In this document: positions 39,049 to 39,913 of the stretch, piece after piece | Position numbering within the stretch: the first letter of the stretch is position 1 | How the letters are laid out: every line of letters starts with the position of its first letter | Translations under genes and position numbers: made by a program | IMG/VR virus record: IMGVR_UViG_3300030110_003433 | Span: 1 to 39,913 of that record | DNA: 39,913 bases | Direction: 5' to 3' (one strand) | From: a virus | The notes under the pieces: model-generated | Told to the model about the DNA's origin: nothing | The model's input: only the letters and a program-made list of their open reading frames with translations | Database searches by the model: none

Positions 39049-39913
39049 ATGAAAAAATTACTATTACTATTATTATTACCAATATTTAGCTTTGGACAAA
39101 TTAATCAATTTCCATGGGTTCATGATTTTGAAAATATTGTAGGCTTAGAACAAGAACCAAATGATGATGGTGATTGGTGGTTAATGCAAGGACCAACAAG
39201 TTCTTTTAATACTGGCCCACAAGGAGATCACACTGTGGGTAATGGTATTTATTATTATGTAGAATCATCTTCACCTAATTTTCCTAATAAAGTATTTGTA
39301 ACATATACACCTACATTTGATATATCACAAACACCTGGTAAAGTTTTATCATTTTGGTATCACATGTATGGGGCTGCTATGGGTGATCTTGAAGTGGGTT
39401 ATATAGATAATAATGGATATACAATATTAGATGTTATATCTGGCAACCAAGGTGATTTATGGAAATTTGCTTATTATCCTATACCTGCTGTAGATTCTTT
39501 TAAAGTTGCTTTTGTAGCAACTACCGGCTCTAGTTATACTAGTGATATAGCTATAGATGATATAATGATTAGTGATCCATTTAATGTTGTTTTTGGCTGT
39601 ACAGATACTGTTTCATCTAATTATGATTCAACAGCTACACATGATGATGGTGGTTGTATTTATTATTTTGGTTGTACTGACGTTAACGCTACAAATTATA
39701 ATCCTTGGGCTAACGTAGATGATAATAGTTGTATACAAAATGTTAATTGTGATTCTACACAATCTTTAATTGATGTAGCTATAAAATTAGATAATTGGCC
39801 TGGTGAAACATATTGGGATATAACAGCTAACGGAACTGTAATATATTCTGTACCATCTGGAACTTACAATTACACTCAAACAGGACAAACAATACATACA
39901 CAAGTTTGTATAC
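39049..39913 (+). CDS. Secreted MAM-domain protein with GCTD repeats (partial, runs off the end)
   Basis: The N-terminus MKKLLLLLLLPIFSFGQ is a clear signal peptide with a Bacteroidota-style FGQ end. Residues about 20-180 form a MAM domain: FPWVHDFENI, DDGDWWLMQGPTSSFNTGPQ, GDHTVGNGIYYYVE, LSFWYHMYGAAMGDLEVGYI, and SDIAIDDIMISD, the usual signature of this adhesion domain. Two GCTD...DDGGC/DDNSC modules follow (183-229), the same repeat as in the tail adhesin, then a domain starting NCDSTQSLIDVAIKLDNWPG that is cut by the window end. MAM plus these repeats is a host-like cell-surface build. On a phage it may be exported from the infected cell or mimic host surface protein. Only the start and 288 residues are visible. 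Confidence 0.85.
   Translation, partial: MKKLLLLLLLPIFSFGQINQFPWVHDFENIVGLEQEPNDDGDWWLMQGPTSSFNTGPQGDHTVGNGIYYYVESSSPNFPNKVFVTYTPTFDISQTPGKVLSFWYHMYGAAMGDLEVGYIDNNGYTILDVISGNQGDLWKFAYYPIPAVDSFKVAFVATTGSSYTSDIAIDDIMISDPFNVVFGCTDTVSSNYDSTATHDDGGCIYYFGCTDVNATNYNPWANVDDNSCIQNVNCDSTQSLIDVAIKLDNWPGETYWDITANGTVIYSVPSGTYNYTQTGQTIHTQVCI
39592..39735 (+). repeat. Two GCTD...DDxxC modules in the secreted protein
   Basis: In-frame modules GCTDTVSSNYDSTATHDDGG-C and GCTDVNATNYNPWANVDDNS-C match those in the 1283-residue tail protein. The first is preceded by the same 18 bases as the first module there. Confidence 0.8.

Noticed and set aside
1-39913. tRNA genes, integrase or attachment sites
   Set aside because: No spacer is long enough for a tRNA and no recombinase motif or repeated core site was seen, so nothing here supports lysogeny.

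Overview
The window is part of a tailed-phage genome, AT-rich and tightly packed. Every credible gene is on the + strand, with spacers usually under 60 bases and many start/stop overlaps. The large terminase, portal, major capsid and tail genes make it a virus rather than a host region. The order terminase - portal - scaffold-like - capsid - connector - large tail proteins - membrane-active proteins - one giant protein fits a short-tailed (podovirus-type) virion. It recalls the capsid modules of crAss-like phages and of uncultured marine phages. That family placement is inference, because the replication and RNA polymerase genes that could test it lie outside the window.

The host is probably a Bacteroidota bacterium, plausibly a marine flavobacterium. 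Start codons are preceded by A/T-only leaders without a GGAGG-type Shine-Dalgarno. Two proteins carry the cysteine repeat GCTDPxAxNYDPxAxxDDGSC that is typical of Bacteroidota cell-surface proteins. An exported protein has a signal sequence ending in the flavobacterial style (AFSQ).

Layout. (1) 1-2750: a partial structural protein, a LamG-like lectin, four small conserved phage proteins including a terminase-small-subunit candidate, and a probable tandem GroES-like co-chaperonin. (2) 2750-10200: large terminase, portal, scaffold-like protein and major capsid protein, closed by a strong hairpin terminator with a UUCG loop. (3) 10217-24351: a conserved 272-aa protein, a 54-aa CGC protein, two connector/tail-tube proteins, a 1782-aa tail protein, a 1283-aa cysteine-repeat adhesin candidate and two smaller tail proteins. 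(4) 24402-36105: probable ejected proteins, ending in a 3055-aa giant with a zincin motif (HEITH), a candidate PD-(D/E)XK nuclease, a HAD phosphatase with a P-loop kinase nested inside it, and a membrane-active C-terminal part. (5) 36125-39913: a run of small genes for envelope or lipid chemistry: an outer-membrane-type lipoprotein/barrel, a one-pass membrane coiled-coil protein, an exported thioredoxin-fold protein whose two active-site cysteines are both asparagine, a PAP2-family phosphatase with a complete catalytic triad of motifs, short basic proteins, and a secreted MAM-domain protein cut by the window end.

Regions 2-4 build and arm the particle. Region 5 looks like a host-envelope cassette (receptor masking, membrane remodelling or lysis support). 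It and the multi-enzyme giant protein are the parts most likely to hold undescribed biology. All family assignments come from reading motifs by eye and from memory of related proteins; no search was run.
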